A stretch of DNA of 44,128 nucleotides from Burkholderiaceae bacterium. Its GTDB lineage: Bacteria > Pseudomonadota > Gammaproteobacteria > Burkholderiales > Burkholderiaceae_A. Location: contig VERJ01000012.1 in NCBI GenBank assembly GCA_018882795.1, positions 1 to 44,128 on the forward strand. Direction: 5' to 3'. The position numbers and the translations under genes are program-made. This document shows, in pieces, positions 37,113 to 44,128 of this stretch; positions within the stretch are counted from its first letter, which is position 1, and each line of letters starts with the position of its first letter. The notes below the pieces were generated by a model. That model did not search any database, was not told the DNA's origin, and worked only from the letters and a program-made list of their open reading frames with translations.

Positions 37113-37706
37113 ATGAAAATTCTGCAAATCAATAGTGCCGCGCGCACAGCAGGGGCCAACTCTACCCGCATCGCCAACAGCATCACGGCCCAATTGTGTA
37201 CAAAGCATCCCAATGCGGTGGTTGAAGTACGTGACCTGGCAGCCAATCCCCATCCCGCGTTGGATAACGCAGCGCTCGGTGCGCTCTTTACCCCGGCCGA
37301 GCAGCGTACTGCGGAGCAGGCTGCCCGCGTTGCCTTGGATGATGCACTGATCGCCCAGGTGCAGTCGGCCGATACTGTTGTGCTTGGCGTGCCGATGTAC
37401 AACTTTGGTATTTCAAGCCAGCTGAAGAACTGGATTGATGCCATCGCCAAGGCGGGTGTGACTTTTCGCTACACGGAAGCCGGCCCCGAGGGCTTGATCA
37501 AGGGCAAAAAGGTCTACGTTGCGCTCGCCCGTGGCGGCATCTACCGCGACACCCCAGAAGATTCACAAGTCCCATATCTGAAGAAAATCCTGGGATTTGT
37601 TAGCATGACAGACATTCAGTTTATCTATGCCGAGGGCCTGGCGCTGGGACAGGAGAGTGTGGATAAGGCGTTTGCTGACGCGCAGACTGAGATCGACCGA
37701 CTTTAA
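37113..37706 (+). CDS. azoR: FMN-dependent NADH:quinone oxidoreductase / azoreductase
   Basis: A 197-residue flavodoxin-fold protein. It opens [19 protein letters not shown] and has the FMN-binding [51 protein letters not shown], typical of AzoR. The enzyme reduces quinones by two electrons and can cleave azo dyes. AAAGGA precedes the ATG at 37113; the longer frame from 37011 lies within the yceI gene. Last gene of the operon, supporting a role in quinone homeostasis or quinone stress. Confidence 0.93.
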   Translation: MKILQINSAARTAGANSTRIANSITAQLCTKHPNAVVEVRDLAANPHPALDNAALGALFTPAEQRTAEQAARVALDDALIAQVQSADTVVLGVPMYNFGISSQLKNWIDAIAKAGVTFRYTEAGPEGLIKGKKVYVALARGGIYRDTPEDSQVPYLKKILGFVSMTDIQFIYAEGLALGQESVDKAFADAQTEIDRL

Positions 37707-37721
37707 ATAAAAGTCTCGAAA

Positions 37722-37730
37722 GGGGGGGGG
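37722..37730 (+). repeat. G9 homopolymer in the azoR-antiporter gap
   Basis: Nine consecutive G residues 16 bp after the azoR stop. Such tracts can slip during replication, but this one is outside any reading frame. Confidence 0.7.
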
Positions 37731-37871
37731 CAACAGCGCAAGGGGAACGCCAATCGCAAGATCAATCAAGCCCATAGAGATTGAGGGTTTTCTCAAAGTA
37801 AGATAGGTCCATTCGATGAGCGCATGCGACTGTCCAGTGGGGTGTTCACGCCTGCGGTAACTCTAGATGTT

Positions 37872-39350
37872 ATGGAATCCACCCTTGAGCTGCTAGGTCT
37901 TTCTACCTTGATCGGGGCCACGCTGGTGGTTCTGAGCATACTGCTCGGGCTTATCACATCTCGGGCAGGAATGCCGCTTCTGCTGGTTTTTTTGGCGGTG
38001 GGAATGCTCGCAGGGGAGGACGGCCCGGGTGGTATTCAGTTTGACAATCACCAGCTGAGTTTCTGGATTGCCAATATCGCATTGGCCGTGATTTTGCTTG
38101 ATGGCGGCTTGAGAACCCCCATGGCCATTTTCCGGGTGGCGCTCAAGCCTGCGATGTGGCTTGCCACGGTTGGAGTCTTCCTCACTTGTGCACTGCTCGC
38201 GATTCTCGCGATCATCTTGTTTGATTTGCCGTTTACCTTAGCTTTGCTTTTTGGTGCGATCGTATCTTCCACGGATGCGGCCGCAGTGTTCAGTCTATTG
38301 AAAAACCTCGGTTTAAAGCTTAACGAGCGGGTTGAGGCAACGCTGGAGATTGAATCTGGCATCAACGATCCGATGGCGATTTTTCTTACTCTGCTTGCGA
38401 TATCACTTCTCAGTAACGGTGTTATGGACTTGCATGAGATCGATTGGTTTGGCATTTTAGGGATGCTTGTACAGCAGGCTGGCATTGGACTTCTTCTTGC
38501 CTATATCTGGGGGCGTGCTTTTGCGAAGATTGTCCAGCACCTGAAAATTGAAAACCATCGCAATCATGGAATCAACGCGCTTTTAGTGCTCAGCGCTGGG
38601 ATAGCGATTTTCGGGCTTGCCACCGTTTTGGGTGGCTCGGGTTTTCTAGCGATCTATGTTTTTGGCCTGATCCTTGGCAATCAAAAAACCCGCTTAGTAA
38701 AAACTATTGTGCCTGCGATGGATGGCCTCGCCTGGCTCTTTCAAGCGTCGATGTTTCTCTTGCTTGGTCTACTCGCTACGCCTTCAGCTGTCTTGCAGTC
38801 TCTTGGCCCGGGCCTAGGCTTGGCCCTCTTGCTGATGTTTGTGGTTCGCCCGCTGGCGGTAATTCCGTGCCTGGTACCGTTTCGATATACGCCCAAAGAG
38901 ATGCTGTTCGTTTCTTGGGTGGGCTTGCGTGGTGCGGTCCCGATTATTTTGGCAATCTTTCCGGTAATCGCCGGTGTCGATCATCCTCGCCTGATGCTGG
39001 ATCTTGCATTGCTTGTGGTGATTCTATCTCTGCTGATGCAGGGCTCGACCATCGGTTGGGTAGCACGGAAACTTGATCTCGTTTTACCTGAGGCATCTGA
39101 TGTCCGTGGGCAGCGGCAGATTTTTGGCAGCTTTACCCTCGATGGCAGGGCACCAATGGCGGAAGTTGTCGCATTCTATGGACTTGATGCAGAGGTAGAT
39201 GACGCTGCAGAGCTGACATTAGACGAATGGCTTAAACAACAGCTTGGTAAGCCACCGGTTGTTGGGGATGTTTATTCGGTGCCGAATGTGTCGTTTGTAG
39301 TCAAAGAGATGTCGGGCGCGAATATTTCAAAGGTGGGTTTTGCCCAGTGA
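37872..39350 (+). CDS. K+/H+ (Na+/H+) antiporter, CPA1 NhaP2/CvrA type
   Basis: A 492-residue transporter with about 12 helices and a cytoplasmic C-terminal domain. CPA1 signatures are FLAVGMLAGEDGPGG, LLDGGLRTPM, GAIVSSTDAAAVFSLLKNLG and ESGINDPMAIFLTL (with the ND ion-site pair). The tail (about 400-492) looks like the RCK_C/CorC_HlyC-type regulatory module of NhaP2. It exchanges cytoplasmic K+ or Na+ for protons. I take ATG 37872 (MESTLELLGLSTLIGATL) as the likely start because it begins next to the first helix; ATG 37824 is in frame. Neither has a strong ribosome-binding site. Confidence 0.87.
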   Translation: MESTLELLGLSTLIGATLVVLSILLGLITSRAGMPLLLVFLAVGMLAGEDGPGGIQFDNHQLSFWIANIALAVILLDGGLRTPMAIFRVALKPAMWLATVGVFLTCALLAILAIILFDLPFTLALLFGAIVSSTDAAAVFSLLKNLGLKLNERVEATLEIESGINDPMAIFLTLLAISLLSNGVMDLHEIDWFGILGMLVQQAGIGLLLAYIWGRAFAKIVQHLKIENHRNHGINALLVLSAGIAIFGLATVLGGSGFLAIYVFGLILGNQKTRLVKTIVPAMDGLAWLFQASMFLLLGLLATPSAVLQSLGPGLGLALLLMFVVRPLAVIPCLVPFRYTPKEMLFVSWVGLRGAVPIILAIFPVIAGVDHPRLMLDLALLVVILSLLMQGSTIGWVARKLDLVLPEASDVRGQRQIFGSFTLDGRAPMAEVVAFYGLDAEVDDAAELTLDEWLKQQLGKPPVVGDVYSVPNVSFVVKEMSGANISKVGFAQ

Positions 39351-39412
39351 TTGTTGGGAATTTTGGATTCGGTGGAGGGGTCAGGAAGGCTTACAGGTAG
39401 TTGTAGGTGTGA

Positions 39413-39429
39413 GACCCGAGTCTCGGGTC
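39413..39429. terminator. Perfect palindrome between convergent genes, possible terminator
   Basis: GACCCGAG-T-CTCGGGTC lies between the stops of the antiporter and the histidine kinase. There is no T-run, so termination is only a guess from position. Confidence 0.35.
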
Positions 39430-39454
39430 AATGACTGAGAATAGGGACTACTAT

Positions 39455-40861
39455 TTAGCTTTGGGCCCGAGACACGTCGCCAAAGGCAGGTAGCCGCAGG
39501 CACACCTTTAGTCCGCCGAGGCTGGATGTATCAAGGCTGATCGATCCCCGATACATGCTCACGAGATCCGAGACAATGCCCAAACCCAAGCCGGTTCCGG
39601 GCTGCAGCTCGTCAGCACGAACACCGTGCTTCATGACATTGTTGCGCAGATGCTCGGCAATGCCAGGGCCGTCGTCTTCGATCAGGATTTCAATCTGATG
39701 GCCAATCTGTGCCGCCCGAACCCGCACGATTTGTTTGGCCCATTTGGATGCGTTATCCATCAGGTTGCCGATAATTTCCTGGAGATCTTGTTTTTCCCCC
39801 GCAAAAATGAGGCTTTGAGGGGCCATCGTAAGATCAAAGCGAAGGTTCTTCTCGGTGTAGGCGCGTTTCATGACATTCACAACCCCGTGAATAACTTCGT
39901 GTAATTGCGTGGTTCGGCCCGGCACAGCGATGGATGCGGATGCGCGTGCACGTGCCAGATGCCAGCTTACCTGGCGATTGAGTGTATCCACCTGGGTCGC
40001 GATGGCGGTGCGAAGTTTTTGCTCGGTCTGGCGTGAATCAGCTGCCGCTGCGGAGAGCACGGCCAATGGCGTCTTGATGGCGTGTGCCAGATTGCCGGAC
40101 TGCCGCCGTGCGCGCTCGATCATCTGCTCATTGCTCTCCAGCACTGCATTAAATTCCTGTACTAGGGGTTGAATCTCCGCAGGGTAGGCGCCTTCAATGC
40201 GGGATTGCTCACCTCGGCGCAGCTGCGTCAGACTTTGCGCCAGATGACGCAAGGGTGCTAGACCAATTCGCAGCTGTACAATCAGCACGATCACTAGCAG
40301 AACACCTAAGAAGCTGAGGTAGATCAGCGTGGTGCGATGAAACTCGGCAGTGGCCTCTTGAACAAAAGAGAGGTCGCCGCCAATTGATACCCGAACCATC
40401 GCCGGCTGTGCGAGTGATGGGTCTTCGATCTGAACAACGCGTTCAACCGCGAGCAGGTGCTGGGAATTTGGGCCGATGATCTCGTGGGTCTGGAGTACCC
40501 CAGGCTGCAAAAAATCCCTTGGTAATGGCATCTCCGAGTCCCATAGCGATCGCGATCGCAGCAGCACGGAGCCGGTTTCATTGGTCTGTACCTGCCAGTA
40601 CCAGCCGGAATACGGCGTGTGCAGCCGTGTATCCGATGGTATGGCGCTCAATTCAATCCGCTGCGTGGCAGGATTGACGGTAAGCCGTGCGGTCAAATGA
40701 TCGAGTCGCATGGTCAGGTCTTCACGAAATTGGGCTCTGACATGGCCATAAAACATGCTGGTGAAGGCCTGGTGGGCCACAGCCAGGATCACCGCCACGG
40801 CGAGAAGGCTCACCACTGTCAGACGTGTCCGCAGGGATGACCAAAGCATCAAGCGCTTCAT
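39455..40861 (-). CDS. Sensor histidine kinase, PhoQ/QseC-like
   Basis: A 468-residue inner-membrane kinase. Two membrane helices (about 14-36 and 177-197) flank a periplasmic domain of about 140 residues. A HAMP-like linker follows, then the dimerisation/phosphoacceptor site His260 in NLAHAIKTPLAVL, and an HATPase domain with NLMDNASKWA, EDDGPGIAE and GTGLGLGIVSDL. It phosphorylates the response regulator encoded 7 bp upstream. The operon lies divergent from the SHP-diheme cytochrome operon, which it probably controls. The signal is unknown. Confidence 0.93.
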   Translation of the reverse strand: MKRLMLWSSLRTRLTVVSLLAVAVILAVAHQAFTSMFYGHVRAQFREDLTMRLDHLTARLTVNPATQRIELSAIPSDTRLHTPYSGWYWQVQTNETGSVLLRSRSLWDSEMPLPRDFLQPGVLQTHEIIGPNSQHLLAVERVVQIEDPSLAQPAMVRVSIGGDLSFVQEATAEFHRTTLIYLSFLGVLLVIVLIVQLRIGLAPLRHLAQSLTQLRRGEQSRIEGAYPAEIQPLVQEFNAVLESNEQMIERARRQSGNLAHAIKTPLAVLSAAAADSRQTEQKLRTAIATQVDTLNRQVSWHLARARASASIAVPGRTTQLHEVIHGVVNVMKRAYTEKNLRFDLTMAPQSLIFAGEKQDLQEIIGNLMDNASKWAKQIVRVRAAQIGHQIEILIEDDGPGIAEHLRNNVMKHGVRADELQPGTGLGLGIVSDLVSMYRGSISLDTSSLGGLKVCLRLPAFGDVSRAQS

Positions 40862-40868
40862 TGCGGCC

Positions 40869-41537
40869 TTATCTTGTGGGTGGGGGCTGCAGGCGATATC
40901 CGAGCCCTCGAACCGTTTCGATCATGCCCTCGGGCAGCTTTTTGCGCAGTCGGGCAATGAAGACCTCGATGGTATTAGAGTCGGGGTCGTCGTTATAGGA
41001 ATAGATATGTTCAGACAGTGTTGTGCGACTGGCCACTTCACCGGGGTGGTGCATCAGCCACGAAAGCAGCTTGAACTCATGGCTGGTGAGTGTGATCGGA
41101 AGATTGTTTACGGTCACTTTTCCCGCAAGTGTATCGAGCGCGACGGCGCCACAACTAAGCACAGGATCAATCTGTCCCGTTGCTCGCCGAATGACACTTC
41201 GTAGACGGGCGAGCAATTCCTGCATGTGAAAAGGTTTGCCCAGATAATCATCAGCGCCGGCATCGATGCCCGTGACCTTTTCGCTCCAGCTATCGCGGGC
41301 GGTAAGGATAATCACCGGCATGGTTTTTCCCACCTTACGCCATCCCTTCAGCACAGATAGCCCATCGAGTTGGGGCAATCCGAGATCCAAGATGGCAGCA
41401 TCAAAGGACTCTTCACAGCCCAGGTGTAAGGCATCTGAGCCATTGGTGACCGCATCGACAACATAGCCTTCATCTTCAAGTGTACTGACCAGCTGCGCGC
41501 TGAGCGCCAGCTCATCTTCGACAAGCAGAATGCGCAT
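40869..41537 (-). CDS. OmpR/PhoB-family response regulator
   Basis: A 222-residue regulator. Receiver domain: phosphoacceptor Asp51 in AAILDLGLPQLDG, acidic pair in LVEDELALS, and the lysine in DYLGKPFHMQELLARL. C-terminal winged helix: LTSHEFKLLSWLMHHPGEVASRTTLSEHIY and NTIEVFIARLRKKL. It belongs with PhoP/QseB-type regulators. It lies 2 bp after the PepSY gene and 7 bp before the kinase gene in one operon. Confidence 0.95.
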   Translation of the reverse strand: MRILLVEDELALSAQLVSTLEDEGYVVDAVTNGSDALHLGCEESFDAAILDLGLPQLDGLSVLKGWRKVGKTMPVIILTARDSWSEKVTGIDAGADDYLGKPFHMQELLARLRSVIRRATGQIDPVLSCGAVALDTLAGKVTVNNLPITLTSHEFKLLSWLMHHPGEVASRTTLSEHIYSYNDDPDSNTIEVFIARLRKKLPEGMIETVRGLGYRLQPPPTR

Positions 41538-41539
41538 GC

Positions 41540-41860
41540 TCAGTTCTTGGTTCGGCTGCGGTGCTCGAGGACTTCACCGGTCTTGGCATCCACCTTCAGC
41601 TTGATCATGGAGCCTTGGGGTGAAAGAATTTTGATTTCATAAATGAGGCCCCGTGAGCGCGATTCCAGCTCTACCTCCAGCACTTGTCCGGGGTGCTGCT
41701 TGGCAACGGCCGCAAGAATTTGATCCAGGGGCTTGACTTCGCCGCTCTGTAAGGCGCGTCTTGCCAGGTCGTGATCGCTTCCAGCGATCACCGGCGGCAC
41801 CAAAAGCCCCAGCGATGCGCCCAATAAAAGTCTTTGAATCGCCATGCGCAGTCTGTTCAT
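41540..41860 (-). CDS. Periplasmic PepSY-domain protein
   Basis: A 106-residue protein with a signal peptide (MNRLRMAIQRLLLGASLGLLVPPVIA-G) and one PepSY domain: LDQILAAVAKQHPGQVLEVELESRSRGLIYEIKILSPQGSMIKLKVDAKTGEVLEHR. PepSY proteins often sit beside two-component systems and may modulate a peptidase or the sensor. It is the first gene of the operon, so it shares the divergent control region with the SHP operon. Confidence 0.9.
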   Translation of the reverse strand: MNRLRMAIQRLLLGASLGLLVPPVIAGSDHDLARRALQSGEVKPLDQILAAVAKQHPGQVLEVELESRSRGLIYEIKILSPQGSMIKLKVDAKTGEVLEHRSRTKN

Positions 41861-41878
41861 GTGTTGTGTGTTGGTTTG

Positions 41879-41902
41879 CAGAATAACCCAGGGTTAATTC
41901 TG
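41879..41902. promoter_or_regulatory. Imperfect dyad between the two-component and SHP operons
   Basis: CAGAATAACCC at 41879-41889 is nearly the reverse complement of GGGTTAATTCTG at 41891-41902 (one bulged base). It lies in the 145-bp gap between the PepSY and SHP starts, a good place for the response regulator to bind and act in both directions. Confidence 0.45.
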
Positions 41903-42005
41903 TTGCGGCGCAGATGAACAGGACATGAACGGCGCCTTCAGGTTCTATCCATCATGCGGTTTCGATAATACCTCCACAAACAAATTTTTGATGGAGGCAC
42001 GTCTG

Positions 42006-42410
42006 ATGAAAAACCTGATCAACATGGCCACAGTTACGTTTTTGACACTCGTGTCTTCTGTGGTGATAGCGGCGCCTGATACGACCCCCGCCCAGCAGCT
42101 GCAGTTCTGGAGCGTGCAGGCAGGCAGCCCGGGTCAGTCTGCGCGCGGCAAGGCTTTTTTCCTTGCGAAGCATGGCAAAGACCTAAGTTGCGCTTCTTGC
42201 CACAGCGAGAGTCCCTTGGGTAGCGGCAAGCACGCATCTACTGGAAAAGCCATTGCACCCCTGGCACCGGCAGCTAACCCAGAGTCCTTGACCGATACGG
42301 CACGCATCAATAAGTGGTTTCGACGCAACTGCAACGATGTACTTGCCAGAGAGTGCACCCCGCAAGAAAAAGCCGATGTGATTGCATTTTTGAGTAGCCT
42401 TAAGCGATAG
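42006..42410 (+). CDS. shp: Sphaeroides-heme-protein-like monoheme cytochrome c (DUF1924)
   Basis: A 134-residue exported cytochrome: signal peptide (to about VVIA-A), one heme c site CASCH (62-66), and the DUF1924 tail RINKWFRRNCNDVLARECTPQEKADVIAFLSSLKR. SHP is an unusual high-spin cytochrome whose sixth ligand is an asparagine that swings away to let O2 or NO bind; the asparagine and cysteine pair near the C terminus (RRNCNDVLARECT) fit that. The ATG at 42006 follows GGAGG; in-frame ATGs upstream (41925, 41991) do not lead directly into the signal peptide. First gene of an shp-dhc-cytb operon. Confidence 0.85.
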   Translation: MKNLINMATVTFLTLVSSVVIAAPDTTPAQQLQFWSVQAGSPGQSARGKAFFLAKHGKDLSCASCHSESPLGSGKHASTGKAIAPLAPAANPESLTDTARINKWFRRNCNDVLARECTPQEKADVIAFLSSLKR

Positions 42411-42422
42411 GAGCCAATTGCT

Positions 42423-42911
42423 ATGATGAACCGACAGCGTTATTTGTGGACCGCAGCGCTGGTTGCGGGTGTTGTGAGTGTTGTCTCTTGGGCGTATCCC
42501 GCACATGCCGATAGCCGGATGTTAAGCAAGGCCCAGATGTTGCCGGCTTACCAGCAAGAATGTGCAAGCTGCCACATGGCGTACTCGCCCGAGTTTCTGT
42601 CCAAGCCGGCTTGGAATCGGATCATGCAAAGACTGGATAAGCATTACGGCACAGATGCCTCGCTCGATGCAGCAACGGTCAAGGAGATCTCCAACTGGCT
42701 TGCACAGCACGGAGGCAGCTACAAGCGCGTGACAGAGTCGTCGCCGGAAGATCGGCTCAGCACTACCCCGTGGTTTGTGCGCAAGCACCGCGAGATAAGC
42801 CCAAGTGTCTTTCAGCGTGCGTCTATCAAAAGTGCCGCCAATTGCACGGCATGTCACATGAAAGCGGAGCAGGGCAATTATGACGAAGACTTTGTGAGGA
42901 TTCCGCGATGA
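42423..42911 (+). CDS. dhc: Periplasmic diheme cytochrome c (DHC)
   Basis: A 162-residue protein with a signal peptide (ending about AHA-D30) and two heme c sites: CASCH (47-51) and CTACH (141-145). The arrangement and length fit DHC, the physiological partner that reduces SHP. It starts 12 bp after shp and overlaps the next gene by 4 nt. Confidence 0.9.
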   Translation: MMNRQRYLWTAALVAGVVSVVSWAYPAHADSRMLSKAQMLPAYQQECASCHMAYSPEFLSKPAWNRIMQRLDKHYGTDASLDAATVKEISNWLAQHGGSYKRVTESSPEDRLSTTPWFVRKHREISPSVFQRASIKSAANCTACHMKAEQGNYDEDFVRIPR

Positions 42912-43465
42912 CAACCAAGCAAATGATCTCGAGGCCGGGTGTGGAAAAAATCATGGTCTGGGATATTGCCGTAAGGCTGTTTCATTGGTTTATGGTGATT
43001 TCCTTCGCAGGGGCCATGATCACGCAGGAAATGGAGAGTCTGCGGCTGATTCACGTTGCGTTTGGCTACACAATGGCTGCACTAGTGGCATTCCGGGTTC
43101 TGTGGGGCTTCATTGGAACTCGGTATGCACGATTTACATCTTTTGTGCCAACCTTTGCGCAGATCAAGGGCTACATCGCCTCGATGTTCACATCACGCCC
43201 GCAGCATTACCTTGGCCACAATCCGCTGGGTGCGCTATCAATCTTGGCGATGCTGATCTTGACTCTCCTGACTGGCGCATCGGGCTATGCAGTGTATGAG
43301 GGCTTCGGCGGAGAATTCCTTGAAGAGGCACACGAGATGTTTGCAAATCTCATGCTAGCGGTAGTCGGTGTCCATGTAGCTGGCGCAGTGTTATCCAACC
43401 TGTTCCATCGTGATCATTCGATCCGCTCCATGATCACGGGTGTCAAGGTGGTGCGATCACGTTAA
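42908..43465 (+). CDS. Cytochrome b561-type membrane electron carrier
   Basis: A 185-residue four-helix cytochrome b. Heme-ligand histidines are in VRLFHWFMVISFAG, RLIHVAFGYTMAALVAFRVLWGFIGTRYARF and VVGVHVAGAVLSNLFHRDHS. It resembles the b subunits of Ni,Fe-hydrogenases and the b561 partner of the SHP-DHC pair. It would move electrons from the quinone pool through DHC to SHP. The ATGA overlap with dhc implies coupled expression. Confidence 0.9.
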   Translation: MTTKQMISRPGVEKIMVWDIAVRLFHWFMVISFAGAMITQEMESLRLIHVAFGYTMAALVAFRVLWGFIGTRYARFTSFVPTFAQIKGYIASMFTSRPQHYLGHNPLGALSILAMLILTLLTGASGYAVYEGFGGEFLEEAHEMFANLMLAVVGVHVAGAVLSNLFHRDHSIRSMITGVKVVRSR

Positions 43466-43495
43466 GTTCGCGCGGGGTGATTTTTCTCCATTGAT

Positions 43496-43528
43496 TTGAC
43501 TATTTTATAAAATATGTTTTAATATAAT
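43496..43528 (+). promoter_or_regulatory. AT-rich promoter with embedded palindrome before the DUF4395 gene
   Basis: TTGACT (43496-43501) is a candidate -35 element. TTTAAT or TTAATA near 43518-43524 gives a spacer of 16-17 bp. TATTTTATAAAATA (43501-43514) is a perfect 14-bp palindrome inside the spacer, so a repressor bound there would block transcription. AT content is far above the neighbourhood. Confidence 0.5.
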
Positions 43529-43552
43529 GAAGTCAACTGAAAGGACCTCATT

Positions 43553-44128
43553 ATGTTGCGATTCGATATCCCCCCGGTGCATGCCAATGTGACACGGTTG
43601 GAAGCACTCATTACGACAACGGTGTGTGCGATAGCCCTGCTTGGCTTTCCATATCTGTTACCGCTGATAGCACTCATGGGGCTGATTCGTGGGTTCTTTG
43701 GCCCTCATCGCTGCCCCTCGCACCGTGTGTTTACAGCGTTAATGACACGCATGGGCATCGCCGGAAGGCGGGAGAACGCAGGTGCCAAGATGTTTGCAAA
43801 TAAGATTCTCTTTTTTGCCGCCGGAGTCGCATCGGTGCTTTACTTTATGGGCGTATCTCTCTGGGTCGTGCCAACGGTTGCACTGTTGATATTTTCTTCG
43901 CTGGAGTGGATCTTTTCCTTCTGTGTGGCTTGTTGGGCCTATGGATTTTGGTACAAAAAATTCCCGCCTAAAAAGAAATTAGATACTACTAAAATTGGCC
44001 CACAACCTACACAACCACAGGTTGCTCAATTTCCAGAATACTGGGATTTAAAGCGGGATGACATAGTTAATAAAGAAAACCCAATATTAAGATCTTATAT
44101 TTTAAACCAAGGAAAAGGTGCGGCGGCA
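43553..44128 (+). CDS. DUF4395-like membrane protein, cut by right window edge
   Basis: An ATG at 43553, preceded by AAAGGA, opens 192 codons with no stop before the edge. The product begins MLRFDIPPVHANVTRLEALITTTVCAIAL and has four hydrophobic helices with the DUF4395 elements GLIRGFFGPHRCPSHRVF and FCVACWAYGFWYKKFP. Function of the family is unknown; members often sit with rhodanese or thioredoxin-like genes. The last 60 codons are unusually A-rich and follow the family domain, so the protein has an extra tail or the reading frame ends soon after the edge. Confidence 0.75.
   Translation, partial: MLRFDIPPVHANVTRLEALITTTVCAIALLGFPYLLPLIALMGLIRGFFGPHRCPSHRVFTALMTRMGIAGRRENAGAKMFANKILFFAAGVASVLYFMGVSLWVVPTVALLIFSSLEWIFSFCVACWAYGFWYKKFPPKKKLDTTKIGPQPTQPQVAQFPEYWDLKRDDIVNKENPILRSYILNQGKGAAA

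Overview
The window reads as part of a betaproteobacterial chromosome, probably a denitrifying member of the Burkholderiales, Rhodocyclales or Nitrosomonadales. This is inferred from the gene families, gene order and moderately high GC; no taxonomic marker is present. It is densely coded. No tRNA, rRNA, CRISPR array, insertion sequence or phage gene was seen, and no gap between genes reaches 300 bases.

Positions 1-21,200 are a denitrification island for nitrite -> NO -> N2O. On the left edge, a class II (B12-dependent) ribonucleotide reductase gene (cut by the window edge) and a nitronate monooxygenase gene run leftward behind an FNR/Dnr-type box. Next come nirE and a CbiX/SirB-like chelatase (minus strand), divergent from a tight heme d1 operon: cytochrome c (nirC-like), nirF, nirDL, nirG, nirH, nirJ, nirN and a TrpD2/YbiB gene. 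Together these cover most of the route uroporphyrinogen III -> precorrin-2 -> siroheme -> heme d1; only a precorrin-2 dehydrogenase is missing. Then follow a divergent NnrS-like/DUF59 pair and norCBQD (nitric oxide reductase), then dnr (NO-responsive Crp/Fnr regulator) convergent with norD and divergent from nirS (cytochrome cd1 nitrite reductase), and a classical nnrS. Several promoters share one class II layout: the centre of the FNR-type box lies exactly 29.5 bp before a candidate -10 hexamer.

Positions 20,776-33,400 hold general and poorly known genes: a SirB-family membrane protein, an alpha/beta hydrolase, a ChaA-like cation/proton antiporter, an HU-like nucleoid protein with a Lys/Ala-rich tail, a three-gene cassette (secreted TPR-CHAT protease, small exported protein, zinc-ribbon membrane protein), several small hypotheticals, a DUF3429 protein, a large DUF748/AsmA-like envelope protein and an outer-membrane beta-barrel.

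Positions 33,400-37,700 form a redox/stress module: pirin, a LysR regulator, then cytochrome b561 - YceI - YceI - AzoR. A TTCAA-N5-TTGAA motif precedes all three transcription units, which suggests one LysR regulon. A CPA1-type K+/H+ antiporter follows.

Positions 39,455-43,465 hold a PepSY protein - response regulator - histidine kinase operon divergent from an SHP - diheme cytochrome c - cytochrome b operon, a known association whose function is unclear. The window ends inside a DUF4395 membrane protein gene behind an AT-rich palindromic promoter.
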